DNA of 64,000 nucleotides from Streptococcus oralis (GCF_022749195.1 NZ_CP094226.1:274001-338000); one strand, 5' to 3'. Numbered from the stretch's first letter, positions 36,481 to 46,345 are shown. Translations and numbers: made by a program. The notes: generated by a model not told the origin, from the letters alone.

Positions 36481-38111
36481 TAGATTTGTTCAGCAATGAC
36501 CTTTTCGGCTAGGTTCATAGCATGGTCGGACACACGAGTGTAGTGGGAAATGATGTCGATAAAGTTGACTCCAGCTTGTGTAGAACACTCACCTTTGTTA
36601 AGGCGTTTGATGTGAGTCTTTCTGAGAACGCGTTCCATATTGTTGATTTCTTTATGGCGTTCAATCAGACTTTGAGCTTTTTCAATATCATTGTTTTCCA
36701 CACTATCAAGGGCATCCTTGATAAAGTCAGTAGTTTTTTGATAGATATCCGCCAATTCCTCCAAAGCAGCTTCAGAGAACTGAACATTCTTACGTTGGAG
36801 GTAGTCTGTTAGGTTGAGCAAGCCTTCTGCGTGGTCCCCAATCCGTTCCAAATCACGAGATGAATCCAGGATGTTAGTCAAGACTTCACTTTCCTTTTGA
36901 CTCAAGGATTCGCTTGAGAGTCTGATGAGGTAACGAGTGAGTTTTTCATCGATGGTGTTGATGGCTTCCTCTGTCTTGTGACCTTTTTCAGCTACCTTTT
37001 CATCCAAAGCGATGATATAGGTATAAGAAAGGTCAAAAGCTTTGGCTGCATAGTTCCCCAAGTGCAAGAGCTCTTTTTTGGCATTTCCTAGGGCAATAGA
37101 AGGAGATTGCTGGATAAGTTGCTCGTCGAGATAAAGGGGCTCGTACTTGACAACCTCGTCTTCACCAGGGATGAGCTTGGTTACAAAGTAGGCCAAGGCT
37201 CCGATGAACGGAAATTGTACAATGGTGTTACTTACGTTAAAGGCACCGTGAGAGAAGGCAATCGTCATCTCAGGTGAGAGGTGAAGGAGTGCCTGGAAGT
37301 ACTCGATCATAGCAGTGAAGGGGCCTAATAAGATTAAGCAAAGAATAGTCCCTAGAACGTTAAAGGTAACGTGAGTCGCTGCAACGCGTTTCGCAGAGAC
37401 ATTGGCTCCAGCTGCGGCAATGATAACGGTTAAGGTTGTCCCGATATTATCCCCGAAGAGAACTGGTAGCGAACCTTTAAGGTCAAGGAACCCACCTGCA
37501 TAGAGGCCTTGCAAAATCCCGATTGTAGCCGAGGAAGCCTGGATGAGGACGGTAATCACTGCACCAGCTACTACTCCTAAAATAGGATTTTGTCCCAAGG
37601 TTACCATATATTCCTTGAATTGTGGTAAATCTTTAAGCGGACTCATACCGGCACTGATGAGATTAAGGGCGTAAAAGATTCCCCCGACACCAAACAGGAT
37701 GCGCCCGATATTGTTTGCTGTTCTGTTTTTTGTAAAGAAGAGGAACATAGTCCCAAGGAAAATCAAGGGTAAAGCATACTCACCAAGCTTGAAACCGATG
37801 ATAAAGGAAGTAACGGTGGTTCCGATGTTGGCTCCCATGATAATTCCGATAGCCTGTCTAAGAGTGAGAAGACTAGCGCTGACCAGTCCGACCGTGATAA
37901 CTGTAACCCCTGTACTTGACTGAATCAGGGCAGTCACGACAATCCCGACTAGAACACCTAAAAAGGGATTGCTAGTGTACTTGTCAATGTAAAAACGAAG
38001 GCGATCTCCAGCAGCTTGTTGCAAACCGTCTCCCATGGTCTTAATACTGTACAAAAACAGTCCTAGACCTCCTAAAAAGTGAAATAAAATTTCCTGCCAA
38101 TTAATGGACAT
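36480..38111 (-). CDS. Na+/phosphate cotransporter family protein with PhoU-like tail
   Basis: This 543-residue protein has two inverted NptA/PNaS repeats in the membrane part (about 5-320), each with a QSS-type motif (ALIQSSTGVTVITVG and LIQASSATIGIL), then a cytoplasmic PhoU-like helical domain (about 340-540). It probably exchanges Na+ and phosphate, with the PhoU-like part possibly regulatory. It is divergent from the endoD-like gene, as in pneumococcus by my recollection. The last base of the BOX element is the first base of its stop triplet on the plus strand. Confidence 0.92.
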   Translation of the reverse strand: MSINWQEILFHFLGGLGLFLYSIKTMGDGLQQAAGDRLRFYIDKYTSNPFLGVLVGIVVTALIQSSTGVTVITVGLVSASLLTLRQAIGIIMGANIGTTVTSFIIGFKLGEYALPLIFLGTMFLFFTKNRTANNIGRILFGVGGIFYALNLISAGMSPLKDLPQFKEYMVTLGQNPILGVVAGAVITVLIQASSATIGILQGLYAGGFLDLKGSLPVLFGDNIGTTLTVIIAAAGANVSAKRVAATHVTFNVLGTILCLILLGPFTAMIEYFQALLHLSPEMTIAFSHGAFNVSNTIVQFPFIGALAYFVTKLIPGEDEVVKYEPLYLDEQLIQQSPSIALGNAKKELLHLGNYAAKAFDLSYTYIIALDEKVAEKGHKTEEAINTIDEKLTRYLIRLSSESLSQKESEVLTNILDSSRDLERIGDHAEGLLNLTDYLQRKNVQFSEAALEELADIYQKTTDFIKDALDSVENNDIEKAQSLIERHKEINNMERVLRKTHIKRLNKGECSTQAGVNFIDIISHYTRVSDHAMNLAEKVIAEQI

Positions 38112-38154
38112 TTCTTTTTCCTCCGAAAAATAATAACGGAATTTCTCCTATTCT

Positions 38155-38183
38155 ATTTTAAAGGATAAAAGTAAATCTCACAA
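38155..38183 (-). promoter_or_regulatory. Promoter of the Na/Pi cotransporter gene
   Basis: On the minus strand TTGTGA (38178-38183), a 17-bp spacer and TAAAAT (38155-38160), about 45 bp before the start. Confidence 0.65.
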
Positions 38184-38323
38184 GTGTTTAGCTGAAATTT
38201 TCATAAGAAACAAGAACTTTCTTTTAAAATGAGAGATAGATTTCCTTTGAGATAGATGATTTATAGGATTGTGTCCAAATTTTACTGATTTTTATCCTAG
38301 TTATAGTTTTTATGTTAAATAGA

Positions 38324-38351
38324 TTGACATCGCTTTCATATAGGATAAAAT
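38324..38351 (+). promoter_or_regulatory. EndoD promoter with cre site between -35 and -10
   Basis: TTGACA (38324-38329), a 16-bp spacer and TAAAAT (38346-38351) form the promoter. TGACATCGCTTTCA (38325-38338) matches the cre consensus with one mismatch and covers the -35 and spacer, so CcpA would block the promoter. Confidence 0.75.
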
Positions 38352-38404
38352 GAAGATGATCCTGTTCTGGTGGTGTGCACTGAGAACAGTTACTTTTTAT
38401 CAAA

Positions 38405-38421
38405 AAGTAAAGCGCTTACTT
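38405..38421 (+). promoter_or_regulatory. Second cre-like palindrome in the EndoD leader
   Basis: AAGTAAAGCGCTTACTT is a near-perfect palindrome with the CG core of a cre site. It lies about 55 bases downstream of the predicted transcription start and could act as a roadblock. A hairpin, TTACTTTTT-ATC-AAAAAGTAA, lies just before it. Confidence 0.5.
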
Positions 38422-38443
38422 TATATTTTATTAGGAGGATAAG

Positions 38444-41400
38444 ATGAAAGATCTATTTTTTGAAAAACGTTGCCGTTACAGTATTCGTAAGCTGTCAATC
38501 GGGGCCTGTTCCTTGATGATTGGTTCAGCTCTATTTGTGAGTCCAGCTCTTGCCGAACAAGTCGCAGTCCCTGAAACAGCTGCAAATACGAGCGCCCAAG
38601 CTACAAGCGCTAGTGAAACAGCTAATCCAGATACTGTAGCCCTTGAAAAACAATTAGAGGAAACAGAGAACAAAGTAGCTGAGCAGCCAATTTCAGAAAA
38701 CACTCCAGCAATAGCTGATTTGGTCAATGAAAAAGAAGAGGCAAAACCCGCTCCGGCAGATAAAGCTGAAAAACCTGCTCAACCAACTGATAAAGAAGAA
38801 GTTAAACCAGAGGAGGCACCTCAAGTAGCTGAGAAGAAAGCCGACAAACCGACTCTAACAGACGTTCCTAAAAATGAAGAAAAGAGTCTCCGACCAAAAG
38901 AAATCAAATTTGATACATGGGAGGATTTGTTGAAATGGGAACCGGGTGCGCGTGAGGATGATTCCATCAACCGTTCCTCAGTTGAACTCGCCAAGCGCCA
39001 TAGAGGCCAGTTGGTTAATGAAAAAGCAAGCAGAAGAGCCAAGGTTCAAGCTCTAACAAATACCAACTCGAAAGCTAAAGACCACGCTTCTGTCGGTGGT
39101 GAGGAATTCAAGGCCTACGCTTTTGATTACTGGCAATACTTGGATTCAATGGTCTTCTGGGAAGGTCTAGTTCCAACTCCAGATGTCATTGATGCCGGTC
39201 ACCGTAACGGAGTTCCCGTTTATGGAACACTCTTTTTCAACTGGTCTAACAGCATTGCCGACCAAGAGAAATTTGCAGCTGCCTTGAAACAAGACGCAGA
39301 TGGCACCTTCCCTATCGCACGGAAACTTGTCGATCTTGCTAAGTACTATGGCTTTGATGGCTATTTCATTAATCAGGAAACAACGGGGGAATTGGTAGCA
39401 CCTCTTGGTGAAAAAATGCGCCAATTCATGCTCTATACAAAAGAATACGCAGCCAAAGTCAACCACCCAATCAAGTATGCTTGGTACGATGCCATGACCT
39501 ACAAATACGGTCGTTACCACGAAGATGGTCTAGGTGATTACAACTACCAGTTCATGCAAAAAGAAGGAGACAAAGTCCCTGCAGATCAATTTTTTGCCAA
39601 TTTCAACTGGAACAAGGAAAAGAATGACCACTCCGTAGAGATGGCCAAATGGCTAGAACGTAGCCAATATGATGTCTTTGCAGGCTTGGAATTGCAACAA
39701 GGTGGTTCTTATAAGACCAAAGTCAAATGGGATGCTCTCTTGGATGAAAAGGGTAAGTTGCGTTTGTCACTTGGACTTTTTGCACCAGATACGATTACCA
39801 GTCTAGGAAAAACAGGCGAAGACTACCACAAGAACGAAGACATCTTCTTTACAGGTTACCAAGGAGATCCAACGGCTCAAAAACCAGCAGATAAAGAGTG
39901 GTATGGAATTGCCAATTTAGTTGCTGACCGTACACCAGCAGTAGGACGTACCTTCACCACCTCTTTTAATACAGGTCATGGTAGAAAATGGTTTGTTGAC
40001 GGTAAAGTTTCTAAGGATTCTGAGTGGAACTACCGTTCTGTTTCAGGTGTTTTGCCAACATGGCGCTGGTGGCAGACTTCGACAGGTGAAAAACTTCGTG
40101 CAGAATATGATTTTACAGATGCCTATAATGGTGGGAACTCTCTTAAATTCTCAGGTGATGTAGCTGGTAAGACGGACCAGGATGTGAATTTGTATTCTAC
40201 CAAACTAGAAGTAACTGAGAAAACCAAACTTCGTGTTGCCCACAAGGGAGGAAAAGGCTCTAAAGTTTATATGGCCTTCTCTACGACTCCAGACTACAAA
40301 TTTGAGGATGCAGCTGCATGGAAAGAACTGACTCTCTCTGATGACTGGAAGAATGAAGAATTTGACCTCAGCTCACTAGCAGGTAAAACCATCTATGCAG
40401 TCAAACTCTTCTTCGAGCATGAAGGAGCTGTAAAAGATTATCAGTTTAACCTAGGACAATTAACAATTTCAGACAGTCACCAAGCACCACAAGCGCCTAC
40501 AGGTCTCTCTGTGGTGAAGCAATCTCTTAAGAATGCCCAAGAAGCTGAAGCAGTGGTTCAATTTTCGGGTAACCAAGATGCGGATTTCTATGAAGTCTAC
40601 GAAAAAGATGGGGATAACTGGCGTTTGTTGACAGGTTCATCTGCTTCAACCATCTACTTGCCAAAAGTTAGCCGTTCTGCTAATGCGACTGGTACGACTC
40701 AAGAATTGAAAGTCGTTGCAGTTGGTAAAAATGGGCTCCGTTCTGAGGCTGCAACTGCGTCATTCAACTGGGGTATGACTGTTCAGGATACAACTCTCCC
40801 AAGACCTTTGGCTGAAAATATTGTTCCAGGGGCAACGGTTATTGGTAGCACTTTCCCGAATACTGAAGGTGGGGAAGGCATCGAAGGCATGTTGAACGGT
40901 ACCATTACTAGCTTGTCAGATAAGTGGTCTTCAGCTCAGTTGAGCGGTAGTGTGGATATTCGCTTGACCAAGCCACGTACCGTTGTTAGATGGGTCATGG
41001 ATCATGCGGGAGCTGGTGGTGAGTCTGTCAACGACGGTTTGATGAACACCAAAGACTTTGACCTTTATTATAAAGATGCAGATGGTGAGTGGAAACTAGC
41101 TAAGGAAGTCCGTGGCAACAAAGCACACGTGACAGATATTACTCTTGACAAACCAATCACTGCCCAAGACTGGCGCCTAAAAGTTATCACTTCAGATAAT
41201 GGGACACCTTGGAAGGCCATTCGTATCTACAACTGGAAGATGTACGAAACCTTGGACACAGAAAGTCAAAATATTCCAATGGCTAAGGTAGCTGCTCGTT
41301 CACTTGGAAACCACCAAGTTCAACTAGGCTTCTCTGATGTTCCAGCAGGCGCAACCATCACCGTTTACGACAAGGCTGATTCACAAACACCAATTGCAAC

Positions 41401-43168
41401 CTTGAAGTCTGAAACTGGTGGCGACCTGGCAACTGCACCATTGGCCTTTGACAAGCAACCAAATCTCCTCTACTATCGTACCCAACTACCTGGCAAAGAA
41501 ATCAGTAACACCTTGGCAGTAGCGATTCCACAGGATGAGAGGAAAATTGCTGCAGTTAGTCTTGAAAAAGGGCCTAAGAAGACGGTTTACAAAGAGGGAG
41601 AAAAACTGGACCTTAGAGGCGGAACCCTCCGTGTTCAATACGAAGGGGGGCAAGCAGACGAGCTGATTAACCTTACTCACTCAGGTGTGACTGTTTCTGG
41701 CTACAACGCTCATCAAAAAGGGGAACAAAAGCTCACAGTTAGCTATCTTGGACTTCCAGTAAGCGGTGACTTGAAGGTACAAGTGACTGGTCAAGATGAA
41801 GGAAAACTAAAGGAAGTAGCAGGTCTGTACATTACTCAGAAACCGAAAACGGACTATCTAGTAGGAGAGCAACTGGATCTTGCAGAAGGGCGCTTCGGCA
41901 TTCTCTATGATGATGAGACAGAAGAAAGCCATGCCTTCACGGATCAAGGTGTTGAAATTACGGGCTACGATGCTCAAAAGACTGGTCGTCAGACCTTGAC
42001 CCTTCATTACAAGGGACACACAGCTGAGTTTGACGTCTTGGTTTCTCCAAAAGCAGCTGTCAACGACGAGTACCTCAAACAAGAAATTACTGCTGCCCAA
42101 GGCCGTCAGTCAACCCTTGCCTACACCTTCTCAAGCGAGGACAAACAAGCAGCACTAGTAGAGAAGCTCAATGCAGCGAAAGCTGTAGCAGAAAACCATA
42201 ATGCTAGCCAAGAAGAAGTAAACCAGGCTTTGAATGAGTTGAAACAAGCAGGGACAGACTTGGATGGAAATCAACGTTATCAGACTGCTAGAGAAGAATT
42301 GGAAGGTTTGCTCGAATCCCTTCGTGAAAAAGATTCTCAAGCTGAGTTGATTGCCCAAGCAGAAACTTTGTTGGCTTCAGAGATGCCAACTCCACAAGAT
42401 TTTGCGGAAATGAAAGAAAAGCTAAATAAGAAACTAGCTCCTGCAGAAGAAAGTCACCATGTTGGAAGTATGGATCCAAATGAAGTGGCCCCAACGGTTG
42501 AGGCCCTCCCTGAACTAGTTATTGAAACTGAAACAACAGCCTATGAACGTCAGGAGCGACCAAACTCCGAATTTCTCAAAGGACAACGCCGTGTTGTGCA
42601 AGCTGGAGTTGAAGGTCAAGTTCGCCACTTTGTAGAAGTTGATGGTCAGGGCAAACGCACTCTTCGTTTGACTGAGGTGGTCAAGGAAGCAATCCCAGAA
42701 ATCACTGAAGTTGGGACAAAAGTTCTATCAAGCAACCAACCAGCTGAAGGTGTGAAAGATTTAGTTCTAGAAACTCCGAAACTGGAAGTTGAAGAGGGAA
42801 CAGTTTCCTTCGAACATCAGGAACGGCCAAATGCAGCCCTTCTCAAAGGCAAACGCCAGCTAGTTCAAGCAGGAGTTGAGGGCCAAGTTCGTCGCTTTGT
42901 AGAAGTTGATGGTCAGGGCAAACGCACTCTTCATTCTACTGAGGTTCTCAAGGAAGCTCTTCCAGAAATTGTTGAAGTAGGAACGAAAGAAGAGCAAGTC
43001 TCACAAACAAGGGATCAAGCGCTTTTAGCAACGCCAGCAAAAGTTGAAGAAGTAAGTAAAGAGCTGCCAAATACGGGAGCGACAAGAGATGCTAGTCTAG
43101 TAGCGCTGGGACTCCTCGGAGTAATGAGTGGCTACGGCTTGCTTGCTGGAAAGAAGAGAGAAGATTAA
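38444..43168 (+). CDS. endoD: Endo-beta-N-acetylglucosaminidase EndoD-type (GH85), LPXTG-anchored
   Basis: EndoD cleaves the chitobiose core of N-glycans on host glycoproteins at the cell surface. This 1574-residue protein has a YSIRK signal (1-37), a Pro/Lys/Glu-rich linker, and a GH85 domain (about 150-560) with Asn310 and Glu312 in YFINQET as catalytic pair. Further parts are galactose-binding-like and Fn3-like domains (about 565-780), an F5/8C-like domain (790-945), two bacterial Ig-like repeats (about 1030-1200), a FIVAR-like helical segment (about 1210-1330) and two G5-like repeats (around 1365 and 1450). It ends with LPNTG, a hydrophobic stretch and GKKRED. AGGAGG precedes the start. 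Trimming by exoglycosidases such as the fucosidases here would help substrate access. Confidence 0.94.
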   Translation: MKDLFFEKRCRYSIRKLSIGACSLMIGSALFVSPALAEQVAVPETAANTSAQATSASETANPDTVALEKQLEETENKVAEQPISENTPAIADLVNEKEEAKPAPADKAEKPAQPTDKEEVKPEEAPQVAEKKADKPTLTDVPKNEEKSLRPKEIKFDTWEDLLKWEPGAREDDSINRSSVELAKRHRGQLVNEKASRRAKVQALTNTNSKAKDHASVGGEEFKAYAFDYWQYLDSMVFWEGLVPTPDVIDAGHRNGVPVYGTLFFNWSNSIADQEKFAAALKQDADGTFPIARKLVDLAKYYGFDGYFINQETTGELVAPLGEKMRQFMLYTKEYAAKVNHPIKYAWYDAMTYKYGRYHEDGLGDYNYQFMQKEGDKVPADQFFANFNWNKEKNDHSVEMAKWLERSQYDVFAGLELQQGGSYKTKVKWDALLDEKGKLRLSLGLFAPDTITSLGKTGEDYHKNEDIFFTGYQGDPTAQKPADKEWYGIANLVADRTPAVGRTFTTSFNTGHGRKWFVDGKVSKDSEWNYRSVSGVLPTWRWWQTSTGEKLRAEYDFTDAYNGGNSLKFSGDVAGKTDQDVNLYSTKLEVTEKTKLRVAHKGGKGSKVYMAFSTTPDYKFEDAAAWKELTLSDDWKNEEFDLSSLAGKTIYAVKLFFEHEGAVKDYQFNLGQLTISDSHQAPQAPTGLSVVKQSLKNAQEAEAVVQFSGNQDADFYEVYEKDGDNWRLLTGSSASTIYLPKVSRSANATGTTQELKVVAVGKNGLRSEAATASFNWGMTVQDTTLPRPLAENIVPGATVIGSTFPNTEGGEGIEGMLNGTITSLSDKWSSAQLSGSVDIRLTKPRTVVRWVMDHAGAGGESVNDGLMNTKDFDLYYKDADGEWKLAKEVRGNKAHVTDITLDKPITAQDWRLKVITSDNGTPWKAIRIYNWKMYETLDTESQNIPMAKVAARSLGNHQVQLGFSDVPAGATITVYDKADSQTPIATLKSETGGDLATAPLAFDKQPNLLYYRTQLPGKEISNTLAVAIPQDERKIAAVSLEKGPKKTVYKEGEKLDLRGGTLRVQYEGGQADELINLTHSGVTVSGYNAHQKGEQKLTVSYLGLPVSGDLKVQVTGQDEGKLKEVAGLYITQKPKTDYLVGEQLDLAEGRFGILYDDETEESHAFTDQGVEITGYDAQKTGRQTLTLHYKGHTAEFDVLVSPKAAVNDEYLKQEITAAQGRQSTLAYTFSSEDKQAALVEKLNAAKAVAENHNASQEEVNQALNELKQAGTDLDGNQRYQTAREELEGLLESLREKDSQAELIAQAETLLASEMPTPQDFAEMKEKLNKKLAPAEESHHVGSMDPNEVAPTVEALPELVIETETTAYERQERPNSEFLKGQRRVVQAGVEGQVRHFVEVDGQGKRTLRLTEVVKEAIPEITEVGTKVLSSNQPAEGVKDLVLETPKLEVEEGTVSFEHQERPNAALLKGKRQLVQAGVEGQVRRFVEVDGQGKRTLHSTEVLKEALPEIVEVGTKEEQVSQTRDQALLATPAKVEEVSKELPNTGATRDASLVALGLLGVMSGYGLLAGKKRED

Positions 43169-43205
43169 TCGAATTTACGAATCTTGGATTTTCTTATAAA
43201 AATAA

Positions 43206-43248
43206 AAAACAAGGTTTGACTGTAGATTAGTCAGGCCTTGTTTTTAGT
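43206..43248. terminator. Bidirectional terminator after endoD
   Basis: AAAACAAGG ... GACT, a loop, AGTC ... CCTTGTTTTT forms a long imperfect stem flanked by A and T runs, between convergent genes. Confidence 0.85.
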
Positions 43249-43285
43249 TTTGAAATTGAAGAGTAAATTTGAAGCTAGATTTTTG

Positions 43286-43654
43286 TTATTCAATTCCTTG
43301 GATAAATTTTTGGAAACGATAGGTGTCGAAATAAATATTGGATGCAACTAATTTATCAAATTCATCGAATTTCAGAAATTCTGCGACATCCAGCTCTAGT
43401 TCTTTTCCTTGAGGAGAATGTAGACGGTATCGATTTAAAGCTGAGACTGTTCGACCATCAACAAGTAATTGCTTCACTTCAAGATGCTGGCTCAAAGCAT
43501 AGAATTGGCCTGCGCCTTGCAAATAAACATCACGTCCTTGTCGAATTTCTATACTATCGCACATGCCATAATCAAAGTTTTCAGCTACGAAATCTTCCCA
43601 GCCTCCCTCATTTACTGCTGTAAAATAGCTTTCTGCAAGTGTTTTTGTATCCAT
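43286..43654 (-). CDS. SnoaL-like / NTF2-fold protein
   Basis: The start at 43654 has a perfect CAGGAGG 6 bases upstream and gives 122 residues; an upstream in-frame ATG would add a stretch from non-coding sequence and is rejected. The sequence (LAESYFTAVNEGGWEDFVAENFDYGM near the start, later a beta-rich half) fits the SnoaL/ketosteroid-isomerase-like fold, whose members are enzymes or small-ligand binders. No catalytic set can be assigned. It follows the WYL regulator gene on the same strand after 84 bp and may be its target. Confidence 0.7.
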   Translation of the reverse strand: MDTKTLAESYFTAVNEGGWEDFVAENFDYGMCDSIEIRQGRDVYLQGAGQFYALSQHLEVKQLLVDGRTVSALNRYRLHSPQGKELELDVAEFLKFDEFDKLVASNIYFDTYRFQKFIQGIE

Positions 43655-43738
43655 TTGGAACCTCCTGTAAAATAATTGGGCTATGATGAATATCACGAAA
43701 TATTTTGCCCACTTAAGAGTATACAAAAGGAAATATGA

Positions 43739-44665
43739 CTACAGGTTGTCATATTGCTGAAGATTTTTTTTGAGAGTACTGACCAGTAGATTTTGTAAGT
43801 GACTTGGAGATACGACCTTTACTTGATAACCAAAGCTTAAGAGTAAATCAAAAAATGCAGGAGTTAAAGCTCTGAATGCCTGAACTTTTATTATTTCGTC
43901 CTCGACTCTGATTTCTTCTTCCGTGAAGTGATCGTAGATTTTTGGGAGTGCAAATCTTGTAAAAACTAGTTCGATTTCTTCTCCTTGCCCCTCCACTTTA
44001 TGTTTTGGGGGATTTAAAAAAAGCTCTAACTTTTCTTGAGATAAACGTGGATAATCGAATGGTTTATCTTTTATCTCCACTAGTTCTAGTTCACGAATTC
44101 GAGTTAATTTAAAAATACGAAAATCTAATTTTTCTAAGCAGTAACCGATAACATACCAAGCATTCAGTTTATAGATCAATCTGTATGGGATAATTGTTCG
44201 CTGACTTTTCTCCTGTTTTTTCGAATAGTAAGAAAAAGAAATCATCTGTTCAGTTTGTATCGCTTCCTCAATTTCTAGTAAATAATTTGTATTAAGAGTC
44301 CAGGAACTGAGATCAAAGTAAAAAGGACTGTTTGCTCTTGTAATTTCTTGAGAAGACAGCTTGTGTTCGATACTGTCAAGACTTGAATGACCAACGATTT
44401 TACTAACATTTTGGCTCATATTAATGATAAACTGTCTCTCCTCCTCAGTGAAAAAGTTTCTGTCTATCTTATAGTCGCTCGGTATATAGAAACCTCCCTT
44501 ATCTCCACGTTCCGAATAGATTGGGATCCCCGCTAAACTGAGTGTATCCATGTCCCTATATACAGTTCGAGTAGATATTTCAAATCTCTCTGCAATCTCT
44601 TTAGCTGTTATTCTCTTCTTATTTAAAAGAGACAGTAAAATATAGATTAGTCTTTCTAATTTCAT
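43739..44665 (-). CDS. HTH/WYL-domain transcriptional regulator (YafY-like)
   Basis: I place the start at the ATG at 44665 (308 residues), with AAGGGG upstream; a GTG 12 codons further up is weaker. Residues 5-60 are an HTH_11 winged helix (TAKEIAERFEISTRTVYRDMDTL), and about 140-225 are a WYL domain (IPYRLIYKLNAWYVIGYCLE) followed by a WCX-like C-terminus. Such proteins sense small ligands or nucleic-acid signals and often regulate the adjacent gene, here the SnoaL-like gene. The pair seems inserted between endoD and pgk compared with pneumococcus, as far as I remember. Confidence 0.87.
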   Translation of the reverse strand: MKLERLIYILLSLLNKKRITAKEIAERFEISTRTVYRDMDTLSLAGIPIYSERGDKGGFYIPSDYKIDRNFFTEEERQFIINMSQNVSKIVGHSSLDSIEHKLSSQEITRANSPFYFDLSSWTLNTNYLLEIEEAIQTEQMISFSYYSKKQEKSQRTIIPYRLIYKLNAWYVIGYCLEKLDFRIFKLTRIRELELVEIKDKPFDYPRLSQEKLELFLNPPKHKVEGQGEEIELVFTRFALPKIYDHFTEEEIRVEDEIIKVQAFRALTPAFFDLLLSFGYQVKVVSPSHLQNLLVSTLKKNLQQYDNL

Positions 44666-45017
44666 GGTAGCAATTCCCCTTCTTTTAATCTCAAATAGCA
44701 CAAACTAAAGAAACTATTTTAGTTATATTGTATAATAAGAAACCTAGCAATTCAAAAAGAAGGACTGTAGAGTTTAGAATATTAAGGATTAAAGTGTTAG
44801 AAAAAGAATGGTATAGAAGTAATTAGGCAGATCAATCAAGAATTTGCCTAAATTATTCCAACCGAATTATGTGAAGATTACTATTTCCCGCACTGCAATC
44901 CTAGGTTTTTAGGTTAATAGATAGAAGAATGAACAAGAAAAGTTTAGGGTTTTTCTATCTCTTTTGCGGATTTTGTGATATAATTAACACGTATAAAAAA
45001 AGAAGGAGTCATATCTA
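44666..45017 (+). promoter_or_regulatory. Intergenic region with pgk promoter
   Basis: These 352 bases hold no gene I can support. TGATATAAT (44977-44984) is an extended -10 with perfect TATAAT for pgk; the -35 is weak. A hairpin ATTAGGCA ... TGCCTAAAT lies at 44822-44853. AGAAGGAG at 45001 is the pgk ribosome site. Confidence 0.65.
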
Positions 45018-46217
45018 ATGGCAAAATTGACTGTTAAAGACGTTGACTTGAAAGGGAAAAAAGTTCTCGTTCGTGTTGACTTCAACGTACCTGTTAAAGA
45101 TGGCGTGATTACCAATGATAACCGTATCACTGCAGCTCTTCCAACTATCAAGTACATCCTTGAACAAGGTGGACGTGCAGTCCTCTTCTCTCACCTTGGA
45201 CGTGTAAAAGAAGAAGCAGACAAAGAAGGTAAATCACTTGCTCCTGTAGCTGCTGACTTGGCTGCTAAATTGGGACAAGAAGTTAAGTTTATCCCAGGTG
45301 TTACACGTGGTGCTGAATTGGAAGCCGCTGTTAACGCTCTTGAAGATGGACAAGTTCTCTTGGTTGAAAACACTCGTTTCGAAGATGTTGATGGCAAGAA
45401 AGAATCTAAAAACGATCCTGAACTTGGTAAATACTGGGCATCACTTGGAGATGGTATCTTCGTAAACGATGCATTCGGTACAGCTCACCGTGCACACGCA
45501 TCTAACGTTGGTATCTCAGCAAACGTTGAAAAAGCAGTTGCTGGATTCCTTCTTGAAAACGAAATTGCCTACATCCAAGAAGCAGTTGAAGCTCCAGAAC
45601 GTCCATTCGTGGCTATCCTTGGTGGTTCAAAAGTTTCAGACAAGATCGGTGTTATCGAAAACTTGCTTGAAAAAGCTGATAAAGTGCTTATCGGTGGTGG
45701 GATGACTTACACATTCTACAAAGCACAAGGTATCGAAATCGGTAACTCACTTGTAGAAGAAGATAAATTGGATGTTGCGAAAGCTCTTCTTGAAAAAGCA
45801 AACGGCAAATTGATCTTGCCAGTTGACTCAAAAGAAGCAAACGCATTTGCTGACTACACTGAAGTGAAAGACACTGAAGGTGAAGCAGTAGACCCAGGCT
45901 TCCTTGGTTTGGATATTGGTCCTAAATCTATCGCTAAATTTGACGAAGCTTTGACTGGTGCAAAAACAGTTGTATGGAACGGACCTATGGGTGTATTTGA
46001 AAACCCTGACTTCCAAGCTGGTACAATCGGTGTCATGGACGCTATCGTAAAACAACCAGGAGTGAAATCAATCATTGGTGGTGGTGACTCAGCTGCTGCA
46101 GCTATCAACCTTGGCCGTGCAGACAAGTTCTCATGGATCTCTACTGGTGGTGGAGCATCAATGGAACTTCTTGAAGGTAAAGTTCTTCCAGGATTGGCAG
46201 CTTTGACTGAAAAATAA
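45018..46217 (+). CDS. pgk: Phosphoglycerate kinase
   Basis: This glycolytic enzyme transfers phosphate between 1,3-bisphosphoglycerate and ADP. The 399-residue length is typical. Substrate motifs [12 protein letters not shown] (17-28) and SHLGR (near 60), and nucleotide motifs GGSKVSDKI and [10 protein letters not shown] are present. Codon use is strongly biased, as expected for a highly expressed gene. A strong terminator follows 10 bp after the stop. The duplicated block containing the next gene begins within the final codons of pgk. Confidence 0.98.
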   Translation: MAKLTVKDVDLKGKKVLVRVDFNVPVKDGVITNDNRITAALPTIKYILEQGGRAVLFSHLGRVKEEADKEGKSLAPVAADLAAKLGQEVKFIPGVTRGAELEAAVNALEDGQVLLVENTRFEDVDGKKESKNDPELGKYWASLGDGIFVNDAFGTAHRAHASNVGISANVEKAVAGFLLENEIAYIQEAVEAPERPFVAILGGSKVSDKIGVIENLLEKADKVLIGGGMTYTFYKAQGIEIGNSLVEEDKLDVAKALLEKANGKLILPVDSKEANAFADYTEVKDTEGEAVDPGFLGLDIGPKSIAKFDEALTGAKTVVWNGPMGVFENPDFQAGTIGVMDAIVKQPGVKSIIGGGDSAAAAINLGRADKFSWISTGGGASMELLEGKVLPGLAALTEK

Positions 46218-46225
46218 ATAGTTAA

Positions 46226-46258
46226 CTAAAAGAAGATGGTGTGACCATCTTCTTTTTA
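46226..46258 (+). terminator. pgk terminator
   Basis: AAAAGAAGATGG, loop TGTGA and CCATCTTCTTTTT form a 12-bp stem with a T run. A second copy of this sequence lies at 52266-52298. Confidence 0.92.
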
Positions 46259-46316
46259 ATTTAATTTATAAATATGTAGAATTTTTCTATAAATAAAAAG
46301 AAAAAAGAGTAAATAT

Positions 46317-46345
46317 TTGCATCCTGCCTTGTAAAGTGCTAGTAT
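46317..46345 (+). promoter_or_regulatory. Promoter of antigen I/II copy 1
   Basis: TTGCAT (46317-46322), a 17-bp spacer and TAGTAT (46340-46345), about 40 bp before the start. The same promoter is repeated at 52357-52385 for copy 2. Confidence 0.65.

Noticed and set aside
44822-44853. Possible small RNA or riboswitch upstream of pgk
   Set aside because: One modest hairpin (ATTAGGCA ... TGCCTAAAT) with no T run and no recognisable aptamer; kept only as a note in the intergenic entry.
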